From: Desulfofundulus luciae
GTDB lineage: Bacteria > Bacillota > Desulfotomaculia > Desulfotomaculales > Desulfovirgulaceae
Reading direction: 5' to 3'
Assembly (NCBI RefSeq): GCF_030813795.1
Contig: NZ_JAUSUX010000002.1
Coordinates: 124,001 to 188,000 of the forward strand
DNA length: 64,000 nt
A program made the translations under genes and the position numbers. This document shows, piece by piece, positions 25,458 through 34,742 of the stretch; the stretch's first letter is position 1; every line of letters begins with the position of its first letter. Under the pieces are notes generated by a model. That model was not told where the DNA came from, made no database searches, and saw nothing but the letters and a program-made list of their open reading frames with translations.

Positions 25458-28400
25458 GTGAAGCAAAATAACGGAGTTTCCGGTTCTGTACTGGTGGTTG
25501 GCGCCGGGATCAGCGGCATGCAATCGGCCCTGGACCTGGCCGAAAGCGGCTTTCGGGTTTACCTGGCCGATGAGAAACCGGCCATCGGCGGTACCATGGT
25601 CAGGCTGGATAAAACCTTTCCCACCAACGATTGCGCCATGTGCATCGTTTCCCCCAGGCTGGTGGATACGGGAAGGCACCTGAACATTGAAATCCTCACC
25701 AATACCAGTTTGACGGCCCTTCACGGAGAGGCAGGCAATTTTCGTGCCACATTAAAACAAAAGGCCCGCTACGTGGACCTTTCGAAATGCACCGGCTGCG
25801 GTGAATGTGCCCGGGTGTGCCCGGTGGAGGTGGACAATGAATTTGACGCCGGCCTGGGCAGCCGCAAGGCCATTTATAAACTTTTTCCCCAGGCTACGCC
25901 CGGCGCCTACGCCATCGACAAACGGGGTATTTCTCCCTGCCGCGCGGCCTGCCCCGCCGGGGTTAACGTGCAGGGGTACGTGCAGTTGATTAAAGCCGGG
26001 AAGTATACCGAGGCGTGGCAGACCATTTACCGCGACAATCCCTTCCCGGCCATTTGCGGTCGGGTTTGCACCCATCCCTGCCAGTCCGCCTGCCACCGGG
26101 CAGGCGTGGACGGGGCGGTAAATATCAGGGCCTTGAAGCGCTTTGCCGCCGACCGGGCCTATCAGGACCTTGATGCCCTCCCCCTGCCCGGGGTGGAAGA
26201 GCCCCGGGGCAAAAAGGTGGCCGTGGTGGGCGCCGGTCCGGCCGGTCTTTCGGCCGCCTATCACCTGGTCAAGAAAGGTTACGGCGTGACTGTTTTTGAG
26301 GCGCTGCCCATGGCCGGGGGTATGATGCGGGTGGGCATCCCCGAGTACCGCCTGCCGAAGAAGTGGGTTGACCTGGAGGTGGATCTGCTTTCCCGGCTGG
26401 GGGTGGAATTTAAATTCAATACCCGGTTGGGGAGGGACATCACCCTGGAAAGCCTGCGGCAGGATTACGAAGCCGTTTTTCTCGCCGTGGGAGCCCACAG
26501 GAGCAGTACACCGGGGGTGCCCGGGGAGGACCTGCCGGGGGTGGAGCAGGGGATATCTTTCCTGCGCCGGGTGGCCCTGGGCGAGCCGGTGACCGTCGGG
26601 CGGCGGGTGGCCGTAATCGGCGGGGGCAACACGGCCATGGACTGTGCCCGTACAGCCGTGCGGCTTGGTGCGGGGGAGGTCTATATAGTTTACCGCCGTT
26701 CCGAGGCGGAAATTACCGCCCTCCCCGAGGAAATAGCCGCGGCTAAGGAAGAAGGCATCCAGTTTATCATGTTGACCAGCCCCGTGCGTTTCACCGGCGA
26801 AGAGGGCAGGCTGGTCAGGATAGAATGCGTGAAAAACCGGCTGGAACATGCCCGGGACGGCGGTCGTCCCCGCCCGGTGCCCGTGGAGGGCAGCGAGTTT
26901 ACCCTGGACGTGGATATGGTCATCCTGGCCACAGGGCAACAGCCGGATCTCTCCTGCTTAAATGGCAGCATCCCGGCAGGCAACACCATTCCTGCCGATC
27001 CCGATACCCTGGCTACCGGTGTCCCCGGAGTGTTTGCCGGGGGAGACTGTGTCACCGGGCCGAAAACGGTGATCGATGCCATTGCCGCCGGCAAGGTAGC
27101 TGCCGAATCCATCCACCGCTATCTTTCCGGGCAGGATTTGAAAGAGGGGCGCCAGTTCCGGGTGCCGGAAGAAAAAATTGCCCCTTTGCGCCAGGCACCC
27201 CATGAAATACCCCGCTGTGAGCCCCGCCCCGTGATTCACCTGGACCCGCGGGAGCGAGTTAAGGGATTTGTGGAGGAAGCAAAGACCTATACCGCCGAAG
27301 AAGCGAAAAAAGAGGCAGAGCGCTGCCTGAACTGCGCCGTCTGTTCCGAGTGCCAGGAGTGTGTGCGGGTTTGCCTGGCCAAAGCCATCGATCACGAAAT
27401 GCAGGATGAGGAACTGGAAGTAAATGTAGGGGCGGTGATCTTGAGCCCCGGCGGGGAGGTTTTTGACCCCGCAGGGCTGGCCTACTACGGCTATGGACGC
27501 TACCCCAACGTGGTCACCAGCATCCAGTTCGAGCGCATTTTAAGCGCTTCCGGACCCTACCAGGGCCATCTAGTGCGCCCCTCCGACGGAAAAGAGCCCC
27601 GGCGTATTGCCTGGATCCAGTGCGTGGGGTCCCGGAACCTGCGCCTGGGGCACGACTACTGTTCCTCGGTCTGCTGCATGTACGCCATCAAGGAGGCGGT
27701 AATTGCCAAGGAGCACAGCCACGGGTCCCTGGAGACCACCATCTTCTTCATGGATATGCGTACCTACGGCAAGGACTTTGAACGCTACTACCGCCGGGCG
27801 GAAGAAGAACACGGCGTGCGTTTTGTGCGCAGCCGCATCTATAACGTGGAAGAGGCGGACAATGGAAATCTGCGCATCCGCTACGTTTTGCCCGGCGGCC
27901 AGGTGCAGGAGGAAGAATTCGACCTGGTGGTCCTTTCCGTGGGCTTTACGGCCGGGGAAAAGGCCAGGGAGCTGGCCTCCCGGCTGGGAATAGAAACTGA
28001 TCCAGCGGGATTCTGCCGCTTTAATGAATTCAGCCCGGGGGTAACATCGGTGCCGGGGATCTTTGCCGGCGGCGTTTTTGCCGGCCCCAAGGACATTCCG
28101 GAGACGGTGACCGAGGCCAGCGCCGCGGCGGGCTACGTTTCCCGGTTGTTGAGCGCCGCCCGGGGCAGTGAGACCCGGGTCAAGGAGTACCCCCCGGAAA
28201 GGCCGGTGCATAAACAGCCGCCCCGGGTGGGAGTGTTTGTCTGCCACTGCGGCATCAACATCGGCAGCGTGGTACGGGTGCCCGAGGTGGTGGAGTACGC
28301 CAAACGCCTGCCCGGTGTAGTCTACGCGAGGGAATTCCTCTTCACCTGCTCCCAGGATAGCGTAGAGGAAATTAAAAAGTGCATTCATGAGCACCGTTTG

Positions 28401-29885
28401 AACCGGGTGGTGGTGGCGTCGTGCACGCCGCGGACCCACGCGCCGCTGTTCCAGAACGTTTTGAGGGAAGCGGGGCTGAACCCCTACCTGTATGAGCACG
28501 TGAACATCCGGGAGCACTCCTCCTGGGTGCACCGGGACCGGCCGGAAGAAGCCACGGAAAAGGCCAGGGACCTGGTGCGCATGGCTGTAGCAAAGGTGCG
28601 CCTGCTCACCCCCATCACCCAGACCTACACCGGGATCAACAAGGGCGCCCTGGTGGTGGGCGGGGGAGTGGCGGGCATGACGGCGGCCCTCTCCCTGGCG
28701 GAACAGGGCTTTCAAGTGAGCCTGGTGGAAAAGGAACGTGAGCTGGGCGGGAACGCCAGGTACCTCTACTACACCCTGCAGGGTTCGGATCCCCGGCAGT
28801 ACTTGAACGAACTCATTGATAAAGTGCTCAACCACCCGTTGATCCAGGTGTTTACCGGGAGCCAGGTGGTGGAAGCCGGGGGCTACCCGGGCAACTACCA
28901 CAGCCGCATCAAAACGCCGGAAAAGGAACTGGAAATAAGCCACGGGGCGGTGGTTCTGGCCACGGGGGCCAGGGAAGCCCGGCCGCAGGAATACCTTTTA
29001 GGGCAGCATCCCCGGGTGATGACCCAGCGGGACCTGGAGGAGAGCATCCACCGGGGGGAAGTGCAGGACCTCAATACGGTGGTCATGATCCAGTGCGTGG
29101 GATCGCGGGACGAGGAGCGGCCCTACTGCAGCCGGGTATGCTGCAGCCATGCCCTCAAGAACGCCCTGAAGCTAAAGGAGCTGAACCCGCAGGCGAACAT
29201 CTACATTCTCTACCGGGACATCCGGGTGTACGGGTTAAACGAGCAATATTACACGCAGGCGCGGCAGAAGGGGATTATCTTCATCCGCTACGACCTGGGG
29301 AAAAAGCCGGAAGTGGAAGCGGCGGGCGAGGGTCTGGTGGTGAGGGCAGTGGACCATATTCTGGGGGTGGAACTGGCCATCGAGCCGGACGTGCTGGTCT
29401 TGAGTACGGGCGTGGTGCCCGGGGAGGACAACGGCAGGCTGAGCCAGTTGTTCAAGGTACCCCTGAACAGCGACGGGTTCTTTTTGGAAGCGCACATGAA
29501 GCTGCGGCCGGTGGACTTTGCGGCGGAAGGGTTGTACCTGTGCGGCCTGGCCCACTCGCCCAAGCTGGTGGGGGAAAGCATCACCCAGGCCAATGCGGCG
29601 GCCATGCGGGCGGTGACGCTGCTGGCCAGGGACCGCCTGGCCAACGTGGCCATCACCGCCACGGTGGAGGAGGAACTCTGCGTGGGCTGCGGCATGTGCG
29701 TTAAGGTATGCGACTACCAGGCCCGGAGCATAGACCCCTTGCGGCGAGTGGCCGACGTAAACGAGGCCCTGTGCCAGGGGTGCGGGGCCTGCGTGGCCGC
29801 CTGTCCCAACGGTGCTTCCCAGCAGAAGGGTTACGAAAAGGGACAGTTGCTGGCCATGGTCAGTGCGGCCCTGGAAGCGGTGTAG
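25458..29885 (+). CDS. Giant HdrA-GltD-HdrA fusion flavoprotein
   Basis: A 1475-residue soluble flavoprotein, about twice the usual HdrA length. Residues about 1-150 are HdrA-like: FAD site VVGAGISGMQSALD, then FPTNDCAMCIVSP and ferredoxin motif CTGCGECARVCP at 111-122. A complete GltD-like module is inserted at about 155-620: ISPCRAACPAG, AICGRVCTHPCQSACH, FAD site VVGAGPAGLSAAY near 255, NAD(P) site VIGGGNTAMDCAR near 385, and FAGGDCVTGPKTV. HdrA then resumes with CLNCAVCSECQECVRVC. From about 922 a second HdrA follows (VFVCHCGINIG, FAD site VVGGGVAGMTAAL, ferredoxin motifs near 1407 and 1440). It starts at GTG 25458 and is the first gene of a six-gene operon. Confidence 0.9.
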   Translation: MKQNNGVSGSVLVVGAGISGMQSALDLAESGFRVYLADEKPAIGGTMVRLDKTFPTNDCAMCIVSPRLVDTGRHLNIEILTNTSLTALHGEAGNFRATLKQKARYVDLSKCTGCGECARVCPVEVDNEFDAGLGSRKAIYKLFPQATPGAYAIDKRGISPCRAACPAGVNVQGYVQLIKAGKYTEAWQTIYRDNPFPAICGRVCTHPCQSACHRAGVDGAVNIRALKRFAADRAYQDLDALPLPGVEEPRGKKVAVVGAGPAGLSAAYHLVKKGYGVTVFEALPMAGGMMRVGIPEYRLPKKWVDLEVDLLSRLGVEFKFNTRLGRDITLESLRQDYEAVFLAVGAHRSSTPGVPGEDLPGVEQGISFLRRVALGEPVTVGRRVAVIGGGNTAMDCARTAVRLGAGEVYIVYRRSEAEITALPEEIAAAKEEGIQFIMLTSPVRFTGEEGRLVRIECVKNRLEHARDGGRPRPVPVEGSEFTLDVDMVILATGQQPDLSCLNGSIPAGNTIPADPDTLATGVPGVFAGGDCVTGPKTVIDAIAAGKVAAESIHRYLSGQDLKEGRQFRVPEEKIAPLRQAPHEIPRCEPRPVIHLDPRERVKGFVEEAKTYTAEEAKKEAERCLNCAVCSECQECVRVCLAKAIDHEMQDEELEVNVGAVILSPGGEVFDPAGLAYYGYGRYPNVVTSIQFERILSASGPYQGHLVRPSDGKEPRRIAWIQCVGSRNLRLGHDYCSSVCCMYAIKEAVIAKEHSHGSLETTIFFMDMRTYGKDFERYYRRAEEEHGVRFVRSRIYNVEEADNGNLRIRYVLPGGQVQEEEFDLVVLSVGFTAGEKARELASRLGIETDPAGFCRFNEFSPGVTSVPGIFAGGVFAGPKDIPETVTEASAAAGYVSRLLSAARGSETRVKEYPPERPVHKQPPRVGVFVCHCGINIGSVVRVPEVVEYAKRLPGVVYAREFLFTCSQDSVEEIKKCIHEHRLNRVVVASCTPRTHAPLFQNVLREAGLNPYLYEHVNIREHSSWVHRDRPEEATEKARDLVRMAVAKVRLLTPITQTYTGINKGALVVGGGVAGMTAALSLAEQGFQVSLVEKERELGGNARYLYYTLQGSDPRQYLNELIDKVLNHPLIQVFTGSQVVEAGGYPGNYHSRIKTPEKELEISHGAVVLATGAREARPQEYLLGQHPRVMTQRDLEESIHRGEVQDLNTVVMIQCVGSRDEERPYCSRVCCSHALKNALKLKELNPQANIYILYRDIRVYGLNEQYYTQARQKGIIFIRYDLGKKPEVEAAGEGLVVRAVDHILGVELAIEPDVLVLSTGVVPGEDNGRLSQLFKVPLNSDGFFLEAHMKLRPVDFAAEGLYLCGLAHSPKLVGESITQANAAAMRAVTLLARDRLANVAITATVEEELCVGCGMCVKVCDYQARSIDPLRRVADVNEALCQGCGACVAACPNGASQQKGYEKGQLLAMVSAALEAV
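28052..29885 (+). repeat. Direct repeat, copy 1 (in the first HdrA fusion gene)
   Basis: This stretch recurs 3059 bases downstream at 31111-32944 without length change. The largest conserved part, 28401-29660, shows only scattered single-base differences. Two short blocks have diverged: 28312-28400 and the ferredoxin-encoding 29662-29703. Confidence 0.93.
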
Positions 29886-29929
29886 GTTTGATCAGTAATG
29901 GCGATGCTTTTTACAAGGAGGCAGCTACC

Positions 29930-32900
29930 GTGGCAACAAACAGCCAGCCAAGAGGCTCCGTGGTGGTTGTGGGCGCCGGGATCAGCGGCATGCAGTCGGC
30001 CCTGGACCTGGCCGAGGCGGGGTTTAAAGTCTACGTGGTGGAGCGGGGCCCCGCCATTGCCGGCCACATGTCCATGCTGGATAAAACATTCCCCACCAAC
30101 GATTGCTCAATGTGCATCCTTTCCCCCAAAGTGGCCGACCTTGGGGGACATCACAATATCGAAGTGCTCACCCTGGCCGAGGTTAGCGGTTTGAGAGGCG
30201 AGCCGGGCGACTTTACCGTTACCGTCCACAAGCACCCCCGCTTTGTGGATTTAACCCGCTGTGTCAGCTGCGGCCGCTGCGAGCAGGTCTGCCCCCGGGA
30301 GGCGGCCGACGACTTCAACCAGGGCCTGGGTGTGCGCAAGGCCATCTACAAACCCTATGCCCAGGCTTTTCCCAACGCCTATGTGGTGGATCCCGACGCC
30401 TGCCTGCAGTGCGGCGCATGCGTGGAGAAATGCGCCCGCAAGGCCATTGACCACAATATGCGCGGGGAAGAATTGCAGATCCGGGCGGGGGCGGTGATCC
30501 TTTCCCCCGGCTTTGAGCTGTTCGATGCGGCTGCCCGGCCGGAGCTCGGTTACGGGCGCTTCCCCAACGTGGTTACCAGCCTGCAGTTTGAGCGGATCTT
30601 GAGCGCTTCGGGGCCATATGAAGGCCATCTGGTGCGGCCTTCCGACGGCAAAGAGCCCCGGCGCATCGCCTGGCTGCAGTGCGTGGGCTCCCGGGAACCC
30701 CGCTCCGGGATCGATTACTGCTCGGCGGTGTGCTGCATGTACGCAACCAAGGAGGCCATCGTCGCCAGGGAACACACCCCCGGCCTGGAAACAACCATCT
30801 TTTACATGGATATGCGGGCCTACGGCAAGGGCTTTGAACAGTACTACCGGCGGGCAAAAGACGAGCTGGGTGTACGCTACGTCCGCTGTGTGGTATCCGA
30901 AGTGAAGGAAGTGCCCGGCACCAGGAACCTGCTGCTGCGCTACCGCACCCCGGAAGGCATTTTCCGGGAGGAAGAGTTCGACATGGTGGTGCTGTCGGTG
31001 GGCATGCGCCCCGCCCGGGGAGCCCGGGAACTGGCCGACGTCCTGGGGGTGGAGCTGGACCGGTTCGGTTTCTGCCGGAACGATCCGTTCAACCCGGTGG
31101 CTACCTCCAGGCCGGGGATCTTTGCCGGCGGCGTCTTTGCCGGCCCCAAGGACATCCCGGAGACGGTGACCGAGGCCAGTGCCGCGGCGGGCTGCGTTTC
31201 CCGGTTGTTGAGCGCCGCCCGGGGCAGTGAGACCCGGGTCAAGGAGTACCCCCCGGAAAGGCCGGTACATAAAGAGCCGCCCCGGGTGGGGGTGTTTGTC
31301 TGCCACTGCGGCATCAACATCGGCAGCGTGGTACGGGTGCCCGAGGTGGTGGAATACGCCAAACACCTGCCGTGGGTGGTGCACGCCCAGGAGTTTCTCT
31401 TTGCCTGCGCCCAGGACAGCCTGGAGAAGATCCGCAGGACCATTGTCAACCGCAAGCTCAACCGGGTGGTGGTGGCGTCGTGCACGCCGCGGACCCACGC
31501 GCCGCTGTTCCAGAACGTTTTGAGGGAAGCGGGGCTGAACCCCTACCTGTATGAACACGTGAACATCCGGGAGCACTCCTCCTGGGTGCACCGGGACCGG
31601 CCGGAAGAAGCCACGGAAAAGGCCAGGGACCTGGTGCGCATGGCTGTAGCAAAAGTGCGCCTGCTCACCCCCATCACCCAGACCTACACCGGGATCAACA
31701 AGGGTGCCCTGGTGGTGGGCGGGGGAGTGGCGGGCATGACGGCGGCCCTCTCCCTGGCGGAACAGGGCTTTCAAGTGAGCCTGGTGGAAAAGGAACGTGA
31801 GCTGGGCGGGAACGCCAGGTACCTCTACTACACCCTGCAGGGTTCGGATCCCCGGCAGTACTTGAACGAACTCATTGATAAAGTGCTCAACCATCCGTTG
31901 ATCCAGGTGTTTACCGGGAGCCAGGTGGTGGAAGCCGGGGGCTACCCGGGCAACTACCACAGCCGCATCAAAACACCGGAAAAGGAACTGGAAATAAGCC
32001 ACGGGGCGGTGGTTCTGGCCACGGGGGCCAGGGAAGCCCGGCCGCAGGAATACCTTTTAGGGCAGCATCCCCGGGTGATGACCCAGCGGGACCTGGAGGA
32101 GAGCATCCACCGGGGGGAAGTGCAGGACCTCAACACGGTGGTCATGATCCAGTGCGTGGGATCGCGGGACGAGGAGCGGCCCTACTGCAGCCGGGTATGC
32201 TGCAGCCATGCCCTCAAGAACGCCCTGAAGCTGAAGGAGCTGAACCCGCAGGCGAACATCTACATTCTCTACCGGGACATCCGGGTGTACGGGTTAAACG
32301 AGCAATATTACACGCAGGCGCGGCAGAAGGGGATTATCTTCATCCGCTACGACCTGGGGAAAAAGCCGGGAGTGGAAGCGGCGGGCGAGGGTCTGGTGGT
32401 GAGGGCAGTGGACCATATTCTGGGGGTGGAACTGGCCATCGAGCCGGACGTGCTGGTCTTGAGTACGGGCGTGGTGCCCGGGGAGGACAACGGCAGGCTG
32501 AGCCAGTTGTTCAAGGTACCCCTGAACAGCGACGGGTTCTTTTTGGAAGCGCACATGAAGCTGCGGCCGGTGGACTTTGCGGCGGAAGGGTTGTACCTGT
32601 GCGGCCTGGCCCACTCGCCCAAGCTGGTGGGGGAAAGCATCACCCAGGCCAATGCGGCGGCCATGCGGGCGGTGACGCTGCTGGCCAGGGACCGCCTGGC
32701 CAACGTGGCCATCACCGCCACCGTCAACCCGCGGCGCTGCGTAGCCTGCGGGGTTTGCGTACAGGTATGCGACTACCAGGCCCGGAGCATAGACCCCTTG
32801 CGGCGAGTGGCCGACGTAAACGAGGCCCTGTGCCAGGGGTGCGGGGCCTGCGTGGCCGCCTGTCCCAACGGCGCTTCCCAGCAGAAGGGTTACGAAAAGG

Positions 32901-32944
32901 GACAGTTGCTGGCCATGGTCAGCGCGGCCCTGGAAGCAGTGTAA
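29930..32944 (+). CDS. HdrA-HdrA fusion flavoprotein
   Basis: A 1004-residue paralogue of the preceding gene without the GltD insert. The first HdrA unit has VVGAGISGMQSALDLAEAGF, FPTNDCSMCILSP and ferredoxin motifs CVSCGRCEQVCP (about 111) and CLQCGACVEKC (about 158). The second unit has VFVCHCGINIG (about 457), VVGGGVAGMTAAL (about 590) and C-terminal ferredoxins CVACGVCVQVC and CQGCGACVAACP. GTG 29930 is chosen because AAGGAGG (29914-29920) precedes it; the frame is open 222 bases further upstream but that part only reads through the end of the previous gene. Likely electron hub of an Hdr/Mvh-type complex. Confidence 0.9.
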   Translation: MATNSQPRGSVVVVGAGISGMQSALDLAEAGFKVYVVERGPAIAGHMSMLDKTFPTNDCSMCILSPKVADLGGHHNIEVLTLAEVSGLRGEPGDFTVTVHKHPRFVDLTRCVSCGRCEQVCPREAADDFNQGLGVRKAIYKPYAQAFPNAYVVDPDACLQCGACVEKCARKAIDHNMRGEELQIRAGAVILSPGFELFDAAARPELGYGRFPNVVTSLQFERILSASGPYEGHLVRPSDGKEPRRIAWLQCVGSREPRSGIDYCSAVCCMYATKEAIVAREHTPGLETTIFYMDMRAYGKGFEQYYRRAKDELGVRYVRCVVSEVKEVPGTRNLLLRYRTPEGIFREEEFDMVVLSVGMRPARGARELADVLGVELDRFGFCRNDPFNPVATSRPGIFAGGVFAGPKDIPETVTEASAAAGCVSRLLSAARGSETRVKEYPPERPVHKEPPRVGVFVCHCGINIGSVVRVPEVVEYAKHLPWVVHAQEFLFACAQDSLEKIRRTIVNRKLNRVVVASCTPRTHAPLFQNVLREAGLNPYLYEHVNIREHSSWVHRDRPEEATEKARDLVRMAVAKVRLLTPITQTYTGINKGALVVGGGVAGMTAALSLAEQGFQVSLVEKERELGGNARYLYYTLQGSDPRQYLNELIDKVLNHPLIQVFTGSQVVEAGGYPGNYHSRIKTPEKELEISHGAVVLATGAREARPQEYLLGQHPRVMTQRDLEESIHRGEVQDLNTVVMIQCVGSRDEERPYCSRVCCSHALKNALKLKELNPQANIYILYRDIRVYGLNEQYYTQARQKGIIFIRYDLGKKPGVEAAGEGLVVRAVDHILGVELAIEPDVLVLSTGVVPGEDNGRLSQLFKVPLNSDGFFLEAHMKLRPVDFAAEGLYLCGLAHSPKLVGESITQANAAAMRAVTLLARDRLANVAITATVNPRRCVACGVCVQVCDYQARSIDPLRRVADVNEALCQGCGACVAACPNGASQQKGYEKGQLLAMVSAALEAV
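31111..32944 (+). repeat. Direct repeat, copy 2 (in the second HdrA fusion gene)
   Basis: Counterpart of 28052-29885. It ends, like copy 1, exactly at the stop codon. Confidence 0.93.
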
Positions 32945-33038
32945 CAACGCACGAGAATTGGTCTTCCGAAGGCCGTTACCAAAAGACCGGCGCACCAAGT
33001 CCGTGCACCGTTAAGTATTCAACTGAGGAGGTTTTCCC

Positions 33039-33536
33039 ATGAGCGTGATGCTTTCGCAACCGCCGTTAGCGGACCCGGTTTCGCAAGAGCGGCAGGAACC
33101 CGACCTGAAAGTGGTGGCTTCCTTCGAGCCTAAAATTGTCGGCCTGGTGTGTAACTGGTGCTCCTACGCTGGTGCCGACCTGGCGGGGACCTCCCGCATC
33201 CAGTACCCGCCCAACATCCGCCTGGTAAGGGTTATGTGCACCGGTTCGGTAGATCCCCTGTATATCCTGCGCCCCCTGATGGACGGGGCCGACGGCGTGC
33301 TGGTGGGCGGGTGACACCCGGGAGATTGCCACTATGGTAGTGGCAATTACAAAGCCCGGCGCCGCCTTGCGGCCTTAAGGGCCATCCTGAAACAGTTTGG
33401 CATCGGAGAAGAGCGGGTGTGGTTCCGTTTCATCAGCGCTTCCGAGGGCAAGCGGTTTGCCGAAACAGTCCAGGAAATGGTTAACGAGTTGAAAAAACTG
33501 GGGCCCAACCCCCTGCGCCGTCGCTGGGATATTTGA
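33039..33536 (+). CDS. mvhD: MvhD-like Fe-S subunit, selenoprotein (UGA-encoded Sec at codon 92)
   Basis: MvhD passes electrons from a hydrogenase or dehydrogenase to HdrA through a [2Fe-2S] cluster. The family core VGLVCNWCSYAGADLAG and VMCTGSVDP lie before an in-frame TGA at 33312-33314. Reading on in frame gives HPGDCHYGSGNYKARRR, then ISASEGKRFAETVQEMVNEL, the normal rest of MvhD, to a TGA at 33534-33536 (165 residues). The family motif is GGCHPGDCHY, so the TGA replaces its first Cys, and a SECIS-like hairpin follows directly. Ordinary gene finding would stop at residue 91. GAGGAGG precedes the ATG. It lies between HdrA and FrhB-like genes. Confidence 0.9.
33325..33347 (+). promoter_or_regulatory. 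SECIS element of mvhD
   Basis: ATTGCCACTA (33325-33334) and TAGTGGCAAT (33338-33347) form a perfect 10-bp stem with loop TGG, beginning 11 bases after the UGA. A stem soon after UGA and a G within the first two loop bases fit bacterial SECIS rules. Confidence 0.8.
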
Positions 33537-33573
33537 AGGGGTTAATGGGTCGCTTGCAAAAAGGTGATGGCTT

Positions 33574-34701
33574 ATGAAAACGGCTTTGCTTAAAGTTGAA
33601 TCCGGTTCCCCCCGGCAGGCCGCGGCAAACTTTTTCCAGGCCCTGCTGGACCGGCAGGTGGTGGATGCCCTGATCGTTCCCAGGGAAGTGCCTTCCCGGC
33701 GCATGGTGGTGCCCGCCCTGGCCGTATCCGGGGATGGGCTGTCCGGCGCGAACCCCTTTGCCCCCGTGGCCATTATCAATGCTGCCCGGGCTGTAAGCAG
33801 GCTGACTTCCCGGGATCCCGGGGTGAAAGTGGGGGCGGTTTTGCGTCCCTGTGAAATCCGGGCGCTGGTGGAAATGGCTAAATTCCAGCAGATTACCCTG
33901 GAGCAGGTGCTGATCATCGGTACGGACTGCCTGGGCACCTTTGAGCCGGCCGATTATTACCAGCTTACGGAGGCGGGCCTGGATACCGACGCCTGGCTGG
34001 CGCAGGCGGCCGGCTCCGGCAAGGCGGCCTTGAACGGGACGAGGATCAGAACGGCCTGTGCCATCTGCGAGGCCATATCTCCGTCAGGTGCCCATTTATC
34101 CCTGCACTGGGTGGGCTGTGATGTTCGCCGGGAGCTCTACATTGCCTGCGACGATGAACGGCTTAACCTGGACGCTCTCTTTGACGGCGGCATTTTAGTG
34201 CCCGGGGAATTGCCGGCGGCCAGGCAGTCCCTGGTGGAATCCCTGCAAAAAGAGCGCCGGGAGCTGGCGCAGGAAATGTGCCGGGATTTTGCCTCCCGGG
34301 TTGCGGACGTCAACCGGCTGCTGGATGAACTGGCCCCCTGCCTGGGCTGCCATAACTGCCGGGAGGTTTGTCCCATTTGTGTCTGCCGGGAGTGTGTTTT
34401 TGACAGCAACCTGTTTGAACACGAGCCGTCCAGGTACCTGCACTGGGCGGCGGCCCGGGGTGCGCTGGAGCTGCCCACCGACACGCTGCTGTATCACCTG
34501 ACGCGCATGCATCACATGGGGGTCAGTTGCGTGGGTTGCGGCCATTGTGAGAGCGGCTGTCCCAGCAGGATACCCCTGACCCTTCTTTTCCGCACCATCG
34601 GGCAAAAGCTGCAGGACCTCTTCTCCTATGTGCCCGGTGCCAGCGTGGATGAGCCGCCTCCCCTGACCACTTACAAGGAGCACGAACTGGAGCCCCGGTA
34701 A
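33574..34701 (+). CDS. FrhB/FdhB-like Fe-S protein
   Basis: A 375-residue protein of the coenzyme F420 hydrogenase / formate dehydrogenase beta-subunit group. The N-terminal part has RPCEIRALVEMAKFQQI and IGTDCLGTF. Two ferredoxin motifs follow: CLGCHNCREVCP with an extra CVCREC (about 257-277) and CVGCGHCESGCP (about 320-331). Homologues next to HdrA and MvhD in anaerobes are thought to pass electrons from formate or other donors. No formate dehydrogenase alpha subunit is in the window, so the donor is open. AAGGTGATG precedes the ATG. Confidence 0.82.
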   Translation: MKTALLKVESGSPRQAAANFFQALLDRQVVDALIVPREVPSRRMVVPALAVSGDGLSGANPFAPVAIINAARAVSRLTSRDPGVKVGAVLRPCEIRALVEMAKFQQITLEQVLIIGTDCLGTFEPADYYQLTEAGLDTDAWLAQAAGSGKAALNGTRIRTACAICEAISPSGAHLSLHWVGCDVRRELYIACDDERLNLDALFDGGILVPGELPAARQSLVESLQKERRELAQEMCRDFASRVADVNRLLDELAPCLGCHNCREVCPICVCRECVFDSNLFEHEPSRYLHWAAARGALELPTDTLLYHLTRMHHMGVSCVGCGHCESGCPSRIPLTLLFRTIGQKLQDLFSYVPGASVDEPPPLTTYKEHELEPR

Positions 34702-34742
34702 CGCCGGGCGGCGGTGATGTGAGTGATGTGAGGTGAGTTTTC

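Noticed and set aside
29708-29929. 74-residue N-terminal extension of the second HdrA fusion
   Set aside because: It only reads the end of the previous gene in another frame; a good ribosome binding site and GTG are at 29930.
30251-32002. 583-codon open frame on the minus strand, and its twin at 27570-28943
   Set aside because: Both are antisense to the HdrA fusions; they resemble each other only because the sense DNA is repeated.
33039-33314. mvhD as a truncated pseudogene of 91 residues
   Set aside because: Homology continues in the same frame after the TGA to a normal end, the TGA is at a conserved Cys, and a SECIS-like stem follows.
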